DNA of 64,000 nucleotides from Paragorgia papillata (Eukaryota; Cnidaria; Anthozoa; Scleralcyonacea; Coralliidae), in NCBI GenBank assembly GCA_035771165.1, contig JAWNZC010000322.1:1271001-1335000 (forward strand), in the 5' to 3' direction. Numbering within the stretch: the first letter of the stretch is position 1; each line of letters opens with the position of its first letter. The position numbers and the translations under genes are program-made. The notes under the pieces are model-generated. The model worked only from the letters and a program-made list of their open reading frames with translations, was not told the origin of the DNA and did not search any database. Below are positions 20,551 through 32,094 of the stretch, piece by piece.

Positions 20551-22455
20551 GTATTGTTAATCATTAGGTTATGCGCGTTACGATAGCATCTATTATACAC
20601 ACACGGAAATATGTATTAAGTTAGTTGTGTACTTAGATCCCTTTATATTTTACATGGTACCGAACGAATCCGCTGGAACCGTACCGAAATATGCATGCGT
20701 GCACTGTTATACGCTACATTTGGAACAAATTTTTAACAGTTTTGGAACCGTATAATTGGTATAAAACAAAGAAAGTATACGAAAACACATGTGACGACAG
20801 TGCAAATGTTGGTACGGTTCTGAATTTGGCCTGAACTGCGTAAACACATTATAAATGACCTATACTATATTTTAAAACTACGTTTAGAATGCTATTTTTT
20901 TGTTAAATAACGACGGATATCATTTGTATCATGAACGAATTAAGTAAGTTCAACTATATGACTAACCTATATGTAGTATATATGGCGCGTTATTACTTTT
21001 GCAGCATAATTTTGCGTTTTTGACACGTGGATGCTACGTATAGTAGCATTTGTGAGTCTGTGATCACTCGCACCTTCAAATGGCGTAAACTTTATATCCA
21101 TTTAACCAGGATGCTTTGCGTGCTAGATAAACTTCCGCAGATTGTTACAATATGTCTTTCGCGAGAATATCACGAGATGATGATGATAAACATTGAACAA
21201 ATCTGTTCCGGACTATTTTATCAACTTCGGGATTCCAAATTGTAGTGCGTCAAGGCGTATAGGCTGTGGCAGGGGTAAGCAGATCATCGGGGATAAGGTC
21301 TTTAATAGTTACGTATATATTGTAATACAGATTATAGTTTGGCTAGCTCAGTGTACTGTAAAAATGAATTGATTATCACTTTCTTGATTGCTTGCTTTAA
21401 TTAAAATTCATGATTTGTGTACAATTGAAATTGTGTGTCAAGTCATGAGATTTGATGAAATTTGAAAGCAGAAATCCAGTAGTCCAGTATGTATAAAATA
21501 ACGTATTTTCCTCTTTTTGTTGCATGACTCGTATCTATGCATATCTGCATGTATATCAGGTTGTATTAAAATCTGATTTTTATTCAGTCAAAGATGGATG
21601 CACTATACGCATCAGTTTTCCATCTGCCCACTATATTTGCATCCGTTGTCTTCAAGGGCCCTTTGATTTTGTTTGTTTGATCTCCATTATTTGTCGCACC
21701 GTCCGTATATTTATCTAGAATGAAAGTATGTGGAAACGCCGCCAAAGTCTTTGTTCTATGGGGTTTTTTCACGTTTATGTTGCACTTTCACACTTTAGTG
21801 CTGAACACAGTATTTCAGGCCACCCTCAAATAAATCGCAGGTAATGGTTAGCCGCTTTGACGTTCGTCACTTCGTCTCGTTTTTAGACAATTTAATTCTG
21901 GGGACAAGATGGTCGCACGTATATATCTCATATGGAAGAGTATATAATAATCGGCGAAATGCGCTTTAGTAGTGTAGAAATATTGCTTTAAAAATTGCTT
22001 TATAGTTTACTGGCTGGAATGAAATTACCTCAGTATACCAAGACCTTTACTAACCTTCTTAAAAATATTGGACACCTCAACTTAAATTTTATTTAAAATA
22101 ACCCCCTTCTATAAGGCTGCCCTAACACCTCTTAACTCTGTATACTGTACTGTCTTTAATTCTATATTACCAATGTGAAATCTAATGTTAATTTACTAAT
22201 TTTTGAAGCAGACCTAAATTATATACACGCAAATTATTAATCAATTTTTGCAATATTTAAATTAACGCGATTTGTTTTCAGCCACCGTCGAATAGTCTCT
22301 CTAAATTAGTTTGTATTTTCACCACAGCTCATGCATATAGCAATGTTTAGTGGTTATATACTAGTGACATCAGCTAGCCTGCATGCACATTATAGCTTGA
22401 TATCACATTTGGCAAACAGCTAGGAAAGTTATTTATGAATTTCTATTTTACAGCT
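20551..22455. other. intergenic, nothing supported
   Basis: No recognisable gene. Open frames at 21027-21245 and 21524-21718 have no domain and poor start context. AT-rich, with scattered CATGCATG words. Confidence 0.4.
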
Positions 22456-22756
22456 CAGTATTTTGTTTCACAGTCCAGTATCTTTTTTTTCACAGTCTAG
22501 TATTTTTTACAGTCCTGTATTTTTTTACAGTCCAGTATTTTTTTCACAGTCCAGTATTTTTTTACAGTCCAGTATTTTTTTACAGTCCAGTATTTTTTTT
22601 TACAGTTCAGTATTTTTTTTTACAGTCCAGTATCTTTTTTACAGTCCAGTATTTTTTTACAGTCCAGTATTTTTTTTTACAGTCCAGTATTTATTTTACA
22701 GTCCAGTATCTGTTTTTTTCACAGTCCAGTATTTTTATTTACAGTCCAGTATATTT
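22456..22756 (+). repeat. minisatellite ACAGTCCAGTATTTTTTT (about 18 bp x 16)
   Basis: Tandem units CACAGTCCAGTATTTTTT with T-run length changing from 4 to 9. The CAGTCCAGTAT core is almost invariant while the T-run varies, as expected from replication slippage. No spacer diversity and no neighbouring cas-like genes, so not CRISPR. Confidence 0.9.
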
Positions 22757-24162
22757 TTGCAAAAGCGTGTTGATTATTTTTAATTTCCGAATCATGAATA
22801 TTAAGTCTTAGCTGCAGTTTTTCCAGTATACCTTTGCTACTTGGGGAAGGACGGAAGTTTCACGAAAGTCATTGTTAATATTTTGGTGGTTGAGTTAATA
22901 GTTTTTGGTGGTTGAGTTTTAGGTACCGAGGAAATTATTGCATATTGGTTTTTAATATATATAATAGAGTGTTTTATTGACGTCGGATATTTAGATTGTA
23001 TATCATGATACTGTATACTGCAGGGGTCAGTTCATCGCAGTAAAGGTTTAAAAATCAAGCAGAGATTTCGTCTGCCCCCGTTGCTTTTCTTGGGTTCAGA
23101 TGTTTGAGACAAGATCGTGATATACCTGTCCCAGTTAAAGGGCGATCACGCAGTAATGAATCTAGAGCAAATGTGAGGAAGTTTAGATCATTTCATTTCC
23201 AAATTTAGCAGACTGTACGGGAGGATAATATAGATTGTAACCACGATAATAGAACTAAATGGTCTAGGCGTTCGTTGGGGTTTAAGCAATGATTGGGCGA
23301 CCACATCCTGTGCTTACGACGTTAAATAAATCATTACTCATAACTATGACTCTGCATGTTATCAAAGTTACTGTGAGGCTATTAATTGAGTCCACAGCAA
23401 ATAATTCATTCTCTTTATGGAGATATGACATGTTGGAAGAAGAAAAGCCACGGAGGGAATAATATACATTGTTAAGTTACTTGGTGTTGTTTGTGTTGAT
23501 TCACAGATTCAGTAACATTCACGTGACATCGTGAAATATGTTTTCGCTATCTGATAAACAAGAATCGGTTGAACATCTGTTTTCACGGCAGCTGGAGTGG
23601 GTCATAAAGGCAGATTCAGTTCCTGTTTAGAATGTTATTGGGAATCGAAATTATTCGCTGATGAAGACATCGTCCAGTACAAATAAACAGAATTCAGCCA
23701 CTGTTATTATAGGATAGAAACAATTTTACAAATTTTTGTTTTAATTTTACTGATTTTTTACCGTTCTTTATGACCATTCTAAAACAAGCGACGAGGGAAA
23801 TATATCGATAGTTACTGACAGTGGTTAATTGTTAAATAGTAATCAGCGTATAGATAAGATCGACTAACGCATTTGGAATGACTATAATGATGAACGTCTA
23901 CCGAGGCCGACATTTTCGGAGAATTTTTACGCAGTATCGTTGTCAAATGTGCAAGTATATAAGGAGAAACTGTTTTTGTTAAATAAAACGGGGGGGAAAT
24001 TTGGTTTCAGTTTTGAGGGGCAAAATTTTTTTCTTCCTCGTTTAAATATTACACCGCTCACTGCACCAGTTTCAAACGCCACTGCATGGGGGCAATTCAG
24101 AACATTTTACGTGCGTTCGTTGGCACAAAACGTAACATGCACTGATCTCGTTAGAGGCAGCG
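22757..24162. other. intergenic, nothing supported
   Basis: No gene recognised on either strand. A frame at 23940-24176 runs into the MITE at 24165. Confidence 0.4.
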
Positions 24163-24164
24163 TA

Positions 24165-24480
24165 GGGGTTTGGTAGAAAACGCGGACTACGGCCTACGGA
24201 CTGAGGTAAAATTAAAAAAAAACTTAAGTGAAACTTAATACGTTTGAAACAGATTGATGATCATTATTTATTTTAAACATCATTATTTTTTTCGCGGTAA
24301 AAACCTCTAATTTAACACGAGCACTAGCTCTGAATTATTGAGATTATTATAATCTCTCCCTCATTCTTCAACATTACACGTCTAAATCTCCTTTGTGGTT
24401 CCCATTAACTACACCGCTCAAACTTATAAAAAACTGCAGTCCGTATAGTCCGCATGCAGTCCGCGTTTTCCACCAAACCC
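24165..24480. mobile_element. MITE with GGGTTTGGT..GAAAACGCGGACT ends (TA TSD)
   Basis: 316 bp. The left end GGGGTTTGGTAGAAAACGCG and the right end are inverted copies (right arm reads CCGCGTTTTCCACCAAACCC). TA lies at 24163-24164 and 24481-24482. The repeated GTCCGTA/TACGGAC words inside look like subterminal repeats. Confidence 0.75.
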
Positions 24481-25000
24481 TACCATGTGGCCAATACCAT
24501 AAAATTCGCGAAAGCAATAATCATTAGACATAATTTGATCTCATGAATCCTCTGAATATTCAACAACTTATCGACTCATATTTAATCGAACGTTATGTTG
24601 CCTAACTCTTACACAAGTTGATATCGGTTGACTAACACTTTTGGATTTGTTTATGTACGCATGGAGGCTTCTTAAAAATATCAGTGGTATTTCTCGACTA
24701 TCACTATATATATAGTATATATATATATGGCCAACTGGACGTCGTTTAGTAAAGGACTTTCGCTCGGAGGTGTAGAATATATATATATATATATATAGCG
24801 TTGGTAATGATTTTTGCGTCTATATTATGTATGGTAATTGATTTTTGGATCTCATTTGACTTTTTTAATATTTTAATGAAAAACTTTCGTGTTTTTAATA
24901 GTTACCTTGACAGCAAGCGACTAACACTTGTACGGTCCATATCACCGCTAATTCACGACACCTCACACGAGCTGAGAATTCATATTCACAAAGGCGCATC

Positions 25001-26116
25001 ATGAATGAAGGTGAATCAACTACTGCAACGACAGCAGAGGAAGATAATGCTGTAGCTCTACAAGATCGAGCGTGGTTTAAAATACTACTTTGCATTGTGT
25101 ACATCATAATATTTTTACTAGGTGTTGGAGGAAATGCTGCTGTTTGCTTCATTCTATACCGACGGAAATCTCTCAGAACAGTGACCAATTTTTTTATTCT
25201 CAACTTGGCAATTTCTGATCTGATTTTTTCTTTTTCGATTCCTTTCGAACTTCCAATAATTCGCAGCAATTACGAGTGGCCATATGCGTCTTTTTTCTGC
25301 AAAATTTACAATCCTGTTCAAACAATTGCCTTTTCTGTGTCTATTTTTACACTGACAACCGTAAGTATTACGAGATATAGAGCTATAAACCATCCTTTAA
25401 AGCTCCAACTATCTTTGTCTCATGCGCATTATGTCGTCGTTGGAATTTGGATTTTGTCGACACTGGTCGTAGTTCCGTATGTTTTAGCGCTGGGGATAAA
25501 AGGAACGCAATGCGGTGAAGAATGGCCCAAATTAGTACTCAGGAAAATGTACACTACCTTTTTATTTGTGATATTTTACGCTATTCCATTATTTATAATT
25601 GTGTTTACTTACATGACAATTTTGAGGGAATTAATGAAAAAGAGAAATTGCGATAATTCAGCCTTAAATGAAGCCTGGAACAATGAAACGGCCAAAGTTG
25701 TTCGCATGATTTTCAAGATTACAGTAGTATTTGCTGTATGTAATTTACCAAGTCAGCTCATGTGGTTGTGGTTGGATTTTGGAAAAGCTGATCAAACATT
25801 TGCACACTTCTGGGACTTACTGACTGCATTGAATATCTTGGTCTTTGCCAACAGTGCCGCTAATCCTTTCATATATTATATATGTCACGACAAATTCCGA
25901 ACTGAGGCTATGGCTTGTTTGTCAAATTGTAAGTTGTTGAAACGACTGAGACGGTGTTGTCGCAGAATTTGGGCATCCCGACGTCATTTACACTTTGGAA
26001 TTGACGAAGAAGGACACGAAATTAACGGAATTGAAGCACAGAAGACGCTAGAAAATGAAGATAAACTTCAATCTGCCTCAAAGTTGATAGACAAAACTCA
26101 GGAAAGCTATGTTTAA
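25001..26116 (+). CDS. class A (rhodopsin-like) GPCR, neuropeptide-receptor type, paralogue 1
   Basis: Intronless, 371 residues, seven hydrophobic segments. Landmarks: GN at 44-45 (TM1), NLAISD with Asp73 (TM2), EWPYASFFC with Cys100 at the top of TM3, Trp150 (TM4), Cys171 in loop 2 for the disulfide, Pro196 (TM5), FAVCNLP at 244-250 (TM6), NSAANPFIYY with NPxxY at 288-292 (TM7). The loop-1 WP and TM3 SIFTLTTVS..RYRAINHP resemble NPFF/NPY/QRFP-type receptors, so a peptide ligand is likely; the ligand itself cannot be inferred. Two key motifs are altered: DRY is Thr-Arg-Tyr (124-126) and CWxP is Cys-Asn-Leu-Pro. The C-terminal tail is Cys/Arg-rich near 310-325, then acidic. Paralogue 2 is at 40622. 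The start context TCATGAATGAAG is shared by both. Confidence 0.9.
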   Translation: MNEGESTTATTAEEDNAVALQDRAWFKILLCIVYIIIFLLGVGGNAAVCFILYRRKSLRTVTNFFILNLAISDLIFSFSIPFELPIIRSNYEWPYASFFCKIYNPVQTIAFSVSIFTLTTVSITRYRAINHPLKLQLSLSHAHYVVVGIWILSTLVVVPYVLALGIKGTQCGEEWPKLVLRKMYTTFLFVIFYAIPLFIIVFTYMTILRELMKKRNCDNSALNEAWNNETAKVVRMIFKITVVFAVCNLPSQLMWLWLDFGKADQTFAHFWDLLTALNILVFANSAANPFIYYICHDKFRTEAMACLSNCKLLKRLRRCCRRIWASRRHLHFGIDEEGHEINGIEAQKTLENEDKLQSASKLIDKTQESYV

Positions 26117-27660
26117 GAAATAATCCATGTGTATTACTGTTGTTGTGTAAAAAGAAAAAAATAACTGGCAGCTGGTTTTTTTAATTAACAAGAATCGGTG
26201 TGACGCAGCCATGAAAACTTACGACCAAGACTTTCACAATTTCCACTTGATTTGGATTTTTTCAGAGTCGTTTTGCCTTATAGCTAACCAATAAGAGGCG
26301 AAATGAGGTGCCTATAAAAATAATCAATGGCCAGAGTCTTGGGTCAAAAGCAATTCTTAATAACGTCTACAAGAACATCTGGTTTATCTAGCAAAGGAAA
26401 GATTACAGTTTACTTTATGACGTGGCAAATCTACTGTGATGATAACTCAATTGAACCACGCAGGCAGGCAAACATGTGTACATATACGAATTATATTTAT
26501 AACCGCTTAATTTAAACAAGCGGCTGAGTCAGAGAAATTTTGTTTGTGAATTCGGTGTTTGTTTGTCTTTTACCGACCCACGTAGCAAAAACTGCATGTG
26601 TGTGTACAGTTCAAATTCACCGTCACAGTACGTAACTTGTCTGTGGTGGTATGGTAGCAATTATAGTTTTGAATGCATATATTAGTTTAATTTTTGAATG
26701 CATATATTATTCTCTCAATTAATGAGGACTTTCTTTCAATTCATGTACTGTAAATAGTTCATTTGTTCTAGTTGCTTATATTCAGTTGTTGCTTACCCAC
26801 TATTTACGGAAAAATTAAAATTTCAAGACTTCATCTAATCTGACACAAGTTTATGTCATTCTTATAGACTTTTATCGACAAAACAGTGCATCATGGATAA
26901 TCAAGACAAAATAGAAATAGTACTTGAAGTGCGAGCTCAAGTATTTCTTGCCAATTTTGTCTTGATTATATGCATGATGTTTTGTTTTGGTTTGTTGGAA
27001 GGGTCTATTGCATCACCATCTAGCGGGATTTGAAATAGCTTGGCATAAGGCATTAAATTTGCGATTTATCTGTTGTATACTGCGTTTTGCTGTTTAATTA
27101 AACTAAACCATTTATATGACACATATATCATTGCCGCACGACATAACGGGATTCCTATAAACATTCTGAAATCTAATCCCAATGTATTTGTTGAAGTACT
27201 TGACTATTAAATTATGAAAACCACTTCGTCATGCAGGGACGCTGCGCAACTAACTTGTCAAGGCGTCGCAATAATAATGTATTTGCACTTTTAAGTTGCG
27301 GTTACTTTAAGTTCCTTGGGTAAAAAAACTTCTTATAGACTTATAGTCACCTTTCAAAATATTGGGGAAATTTATAAACAACCTTATCGATATTCCATTT
27401 ACCCCCGTTTATACAGTACAGAACAAATTCTAAGACGTACAAGACCGAAAGAAATTTAATACATACTAGGTCTACCGCGATCGGCGTGTGCAGTTGTAAA
27501 CATTGTTATGTAAGCCTTTGTAAGCATATTTATGATGAAGACAATTGTCAGCCGCATTACTGATCAACTATAACTCGATCACTTGCAAAATATCCCAACA
27601 CCGTTCCAGAACAAGATTAGAAAACACTTCATCCAAAGGTAAAGCTATTCAAACAATGAT
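26117..27660. other. intergenic with one palindrome, no gene
   Basis: A fold-back of about 110 bp lies at 26881-26990: GCATCATGGATAATCAAGAC is mirrored by GTCTTGATTATATGCATGAT. Nothing else recognised. Confidence 0.45.
26881..26990. repeat. palindromic MITE
   Basis: Arms 26881-26912 and 26954-26990 are near-perfect reverse complements (two or three mismatches). The approximately 40-bp loop contains GAAGTGCGAGCTCAAGTA. Confidence 0.65.
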
Positions 27661-27669
27661 GTTAGGTGT

Positions 27670-27745
27670 TACTCCGAGTGACGAACATACCAGACAAGTC
27701 CCGGCTGGGATTCGAACTCGCGACCTTCGGTTTACTAAAATCTAA
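27670..27745 (-). repeat. tRNA-like (SINE-type) fragment
   Basis: On the minus strand, GGTCGCGAGTTCGAATCCCA matches an RNA polymerase III B box (GGTTCGAATCC-type), and CCAGCCGGGAC follows. No convincing A box or acceptor stem, so it is a tRNA-derived SINE piece rather than a tRNA gene. Confidence 0.5.
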
Positions 27746-27786
27746 ATCTATTCAAACAAGATACTGTACTTCCCAGCCACATAACT

Positions 27787-28224
27787 CATAGGCGTAGAGT
27801 ATGGGGGTGCTGAGGGGCTTCAGCCCCCTGAGAAATCTTGCAGCAAATTTCTCAAAAAATTGCAGCAACTGACTCATTAGGTTACTCGTTAGGCTAAAGT
27901 AACTGTTACAGACTCATTCCTGTCAGCCAAAAGCACTCTAAAACAGTGATAAGTCAACTCAGTAAACACACTACGTCGAAAAATTGTTGAAATGTGTTGT
28001 ATTTTAACTAGTTTTTATGACATTTCATGACCTTCAGTGTTCTTAAAAATCACCCCTCAGAATGCAGGAAATGGCATTTCCAAGACTCTAAATTTCAAAA
28101 ATTTCCGGGGGCCCCCTAGAAGAGGGTTGATGGACCATATAGCAAGTCACCGGTCCATCAACCTAAAAAGGTCCTGTTCAGCACTTCAGCCCCCCTTGAC
28201 AAAAAGAAAACTCTACGCCTATGA
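27787..28224. mobile_element. MITE with CATAGGCGTAGAGT ends
   Basis: Left end CATAGGCGTAGAGT is repeated inverted as ACTCTACGCCTATG at the right end. Both ends carry CTTCAGCCCCC-type tracts just inside. The GGAAATGGCATTTCCAAGAC block at 28070 also occurs near 1909 and, as degenerate copies, near 48185 and 62705. Confidence 0.65.
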
Positions 28225-28412
28225 CATAACTGACTTCAAACACTTCCAAGCAAGCAGCTGGCAAAAACACTTCAGTTCGAACCACTCCATCGAAAAGAAA
28301 GAAGGCACATGCATTAGATATAGTCACATGACTCAGTTTCGCAAAGCCTGTTGGGGCATATTGCGACCCATGCAACCGGACCGAAACCAAGACTAGTCTA
28401 CCACAGGTAGCC

Positions 28413-28502
28413 CGAGTAATTAGTCACCAAAGTCGAGGTGATTATCGTTGAATGGTAAATATAAACGATAATCACTGAGACTGAGGTGACTAATCGTTTT
28501 AG
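28413..28502. mobile_element. palindromic MITE (TAATTAGTCACC arms)
   Basis: Arms at 28413-28450 and 28464-28500 with an approximately 13-bp loop. Arm sequence GTAATTAGTCACCAAAGTCG; closely related to 37801-37911. Confidence 0.65.
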
Positions 28503-28639
28503 CAAAATTTCAGGCCTAAGAAGAACCAAGAAATTTAAAACCGACGTCTTCAACTGTCGTAGATTTATCATATAAGTTCAACCCTGCGAAGTTTTCTTCA
28601 CGCTTTGACAGCTGCCTAATTGATTGGCGTCTTTTCGCC

Positions 28640-28903
28640 ATAAACTGTAGATGACGTCGTTGTCGAACGAGTGAAATCTGCTCGTATCCTGGGGCTTACT
28701 GTCCAGGATAACATGTGCTGGAATGAGCACGTAAATCAAATTGTTAAAAAAGCAGGAAAAACGGCTTTATATGCTAAGGCTATTAAAAAGATCAAATGCT
28801 GACTTAAAGACTCTTATCACCGTGTACACTACAATCATAATAATATGAATGAATTGAATATGCATGTCAAGTATGGCATTTCAACATTCAAGATTATTTG
28901 GTA
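28640..28903 (+). pseudogene. non-LTR RT C-terminal fragment, left part
   Basis: Reads VERVKSARILGLTVQDNMCW, NEHVNQIVKKAGKTALYAK and, after frame breaks, CQVWHFNIQDYLV. This is the segment after the RT thumb in CR1/L2-type elements. It is interrupted at 28903 by the MITE 28904-29733 and resumes at 29736. Confidence 0.6.
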
Positions 28904-29733
28904 GGATACTAAAATTGGGAAGACTAATAGCAGAAAATTCTAAAATCGTGTCAAAATTTGCTGTAGATTAGCGTGGGATGCTTAGATTTTAGCAAAATGT
29001 AAAATTTCATAGTGATTTTAGCGATTTTTGGACACTGGTTGCTTGGTTGCCATGGGCAACTGGCCTGTTGTTTTTCGGGGAAAAACTCTGTCAAATTCAA
29101 AGGAAAATGTTTATCTTGTTCATATTGGGCTACCTGTGTTTTGTGGGGAGGAAGACGGGACCCGGGCTCAGGCGTTTTGAGAAACAGCGGCAAAACACGG
29201 CAAAACAAGACATTACCTTGTTCCATCGTTCAACTTCGAAGAATACACCTTTTCGATAATTACGTCACGCTTCATGAAAACGAGGCTCCCAGGCCACAGA
29301 ATAGAAATACAACCAGAAGTCCAACTCGCGTCGGAACCTTTGAAGTTTATGTCCTCGCGCATGTCGCCTCGCGCATCTTGATTCCTCGCCATCTTACGCA
29401 ATCCTGGCAAGTTCCCCCGGCAGTTTGGACCTTCAAAAGAAGGTTAAAACTGCCGGGGGAACTTGCCAGGATTGCGTAAGATGGCTATGGAAATTTATCT
29501 TCATATAACATATCCTATTAATATTAACCTCATAGGTTATGTAAAATTGAAGCTATATAGCTGTTGGCCTGAAGTCTTAAAAATGGCTTCTGAAGGGCGT
29601 GGCTTGGTTACCATGGCAACCATTTGATAAAATAAAATTGTCACACAGTTTCTTTCAAAGTGGGTAGATAGAGATGGTAGCAATAACAAATTCTATTGAG
29701 ATAAGTTTGGGAAATTTTATAGTTTTAATATCC
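28904..29733. mobile_element. MITE inserted in the RT remnant (TA TSD)
   Basis: About 830 bp with imperfect inverted ends (GGATACTAAAATTGGGAA and its counterpart TTTTAATATCC), flanked by TA at 28902-28903 and 29734-29735. TTGCTTGGTTGCCATGGGCA (29038) and GCTTGGTTACCATGGCAACC (29602) form a second inverted pair. A near-perfect palindrome sits at 29388-29485. No transposase. Confidence 0.55.
29388..29485. repeat. perfect 39-bp inverted repeat around a 20-bp hairpin loop
   Basis: Arms 29388-29426 and 29447-29485 match at every position (arm begins GCCATCTTACGCAATCCTGG). The 20-nt spacer itself folds as ACCTTC-AAAA-GAAGGT. Either a very recent MITE or conserved structure. Confidence 0.85.
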
Positions 29734-29735
29734 TA

Positions 29736-29860
29736 CCACCTTGAAAAGGTACAAAAACGTGCAATGAAAATCATGTTACCACTATGCAGTTACAGAGAAG
29801 CCCTGGTCTGTACTGATATCCTGTCACTGAGAGTAGGACGTGAAAAACTCGTTTGAAAAG
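29736..29860 (+). pseudogene. non-LTR RT C-terminal fragment, right part
   Basis: Reads YHLEKVQKRAMKIMLP and then YREALVCTDILSLRVGREKL, the typical LE.VQKRA..I..P...Y.EAL block. Continues 28640-28903 across the MITE. Confidence 0.65.
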
Positions 29861-30520
29861 AACATGCATGGATAATATGAAGTTGGGAGAGTTTTTACTT
29901 TATAAATGATCTCAGAACTAGGAGTAAATATAGTAACTTTTTATGCAAGAAAAATTGTTCATAATTTTAAATATTCTTAACATTTTTGTAATAGAGAATC
30001 TTTTAAGACTTTTATGAACGAGTATAATTAATGTAATTTCCTATCTTTTCTAATGTACTAATATTCTTGCTGATGTAATTTAACCTTTTGGTTACAAAAT
30101 TGGTTTTTAAATAAAGAATTATTATAAATTATTTATAAATTATTAATAAGAATAGAGCTGATTCCTATAGGATAAAGATGGTGCAACAATATGGGCGCCA
30201 CATTTCATTGTTTCGGTGCACCTATATGCCGCCGTGACGTCCTCCAAAATAATAATCCTCCAAATTAGTTATAGTGTTTTCTACAACGGCATTAGCAATA
30301 ACAGTTTCTAGAATCAAAGTACGATAATATAAGACAAAGCGACCTTGTGCATTAAGTACTAAACCCTTCAGCTTTTTGTTTAGTGTACCGTGGTGGACAT
30401 ACTCATGTTGATGCCAATCCCAGAGCTTGAGGATTTTCCGCTCTTGTATGTCGCACCCTGGATGTAAACGAACTAGCTACTTGGTAAATAATACTGATTA
30501 TGATAAGACAAAGAAAACAT
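29861..30520. other. intergenic, nothing supported
   Basis: AT-rich, with several AATAAA-like words near 30110 that may be the 3' UTR of the RT remnant. No gene recognised. Confidence 0.35.
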
Positions 30521-30531
30521 AACATTTAATA

Positions 30532-31838
30532 TAGTGCTGTGCGCCGGAGCGCTGGAGGCCGGAGCTCTGCCGGAGCTCCGGCGTTTTTTGGTCAGCCGGA
30601 GCCGGAGCCGGAGTTCTCCCAGCTCCGGCTGGAAATTCAGAATGACAAGAAATGTGACAATTTCGAAGATGCTTTGGTTACAAATAATGGCAATATAGAA
30701 TTTGTTGAATGCGCATATCATCTGAAGTGTCAAACCATTTCGGCTATCACAAACGGCCAAATTGCAATAAGTTATTATGTCTGTGATCTATCTTGTCACA
30801 GGAAAAGTTGTTATGTCCGTAATACAATCGCAAGCGTCATGCTTTGATACGCTGCATTTGTCATGCGCTGCGTCACTACACATGTCTGTTCATAGTCTGT
30901 TGTATTCATGTGCTGTCGAAGTAATGAAATATCCATTTATATTAGCTTTATGTTTACTTTTTGGATAATAAACGAATCAATAATAGCAGTAGCTGCAGTA
31001 CATAAATGTGCCTTCATTCTTTCATATAAGAATTAAGAAATAAAAAAAGTGTTGCATGCCTATATCAATTATCAACTTTTTGAGGGATTATTTGCCTGTG
31101 GGAAATCCAGCAGCTCATAAACCACATAAAGGGTCACTACTGACAACACTGACAGATATTGTGAGTGAGCGCATGGGGAGAGCAAGTGGAGCTGTTGAAC
31201 GGCAACCAGGCACCTTAACACCAGGACAAGAACTCACTGCCTACCTGTCTGAACCAGTGATACCAGTCAGATCCCAAGACGGCAAAGTTAATGCTCAGGA
31301 TTTATTGGAGTATTGGTATCGCCACAAAAACGAATGGCCTGCTTTGACGCGTCTAGCTCTCTCATATCTTTCTTGTCCACCGTCCTCTGTTACTTCTGAA
31401 CGAGTCTTTTCGTTGACGGGGAACATCGTCTCAAAGAAGCGTTGTGCACTCCTTCCAGGCAACATTGGTCGCTTAGCGTTCATTAAATTTAATTATAAAA
31501 AGTTTAAAAAATTTAAAATCCTTGGCAATTTATACTTTGTATTTTATTATTTGTAGTAGTGTAACTTTATTCGGTTCTATAAAGTTTTTATCATTCCTGA
31601 CATTGCTAGTTGTCGCATTGCGTTTGCTTGAGTCGCTTGACAGTTTTGCGGCTTTCACCGGGAAAAGACCCTGGGGACAAAGATGAGCAGAATAATATCC
31701 GGTTGGACTTTATCCCCAGTTGTGAACCAACTTACCAAAGAAGCCGGAGGCCGGAGCCGGAGCCGGATATTTTAGCTGTAAAGCAGCCGGAGCCGGAGCC
31801 GGAGCCGGAGCTGAAAAACCGGAGTTTGCACAGCACTA
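30532..31838. mobile_element. internally deleted hAT transposon with perfect 8-bp TSD
   Basis: 1307 bp. Terminal inverted repeat TAGTGCTGTGC (30532-30542) and GCACAGCACTA (31828-31838). Flanked on both sides by ATTTAATA (30524-30531 and 31839-31846), an exact 8-bp duplication as hAT elements make. Both subterminal regions are packed with CCGGAG hexamers (30542-30632; 31733-31822). Only the C-terminal part of the transposase remains. Confidence 0.92.
31056..31556 (+). CDS. hAT transposase C-terminal dimerisation fragment
   Basis: 166 residues from an ATG in the remaining part of the element. Residues about 68-150 carry the hAT-C dimerisation signature: LTAYLSEP, DLLEYWYRHKNEWPALTRLA, then PPSSVTSERVFSLTGNIVSKKR and LPGNIGRLAFIKFN. 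The N-terminal BED finger and DDE catalytic domain are missing, so it cannot transpose by itself. The first 50 residues could be the remainder of the insertion domain. It might still be expressed as a short dimerisation-only protein. Confidence 0.75.
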   Translation: MPISIINFLRDYLPVGNPAAHKPHKGSLLTTLTDIVSERMGRASGAVERQPGTLTPGQELTAYLSEPVIPVRSQDGKVNAQDLLEYWYRHKNEWPALTRLALSYLSCPPSSVTSERVFSLTGNIVSKKRCALLPGNIGRLAFIKFNYKKFKKFKILGNLYFVFYYL

Positions 31839-31846
31839 ATTTAATA

Positions 31847-32094
31847 TCACTAAGATAACATAAAATGGAATTCAAAATTTGAAAATTGAAAATTATAAAG
31901 CTCTATAAATAAATCACTTATCTCAGTTATCTGTTTGGATCGAATTCATTGTTCTGTGACTCTGGCCGAAAAAGGACAGCGCGGTCTATATCATGGTATA
32001 TATAAAAGGATTATTATAACGTGTGTCGTCTTTCAGTACTATTCATTGAATGATTATCCATGTATTGTACTAATAAACAATTAATATTTCCTCC
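31847..32094. other. intergenic, nothing supported
   Basis: AT-rich linker between the hAT element and the next repeat. Confidence 0.35.

Noticed and set aside
22456..22756. CRISPR-like regular repeat
   Set aside because: The variable part is only T-run length; no unique spacers, and the DNA is animal.
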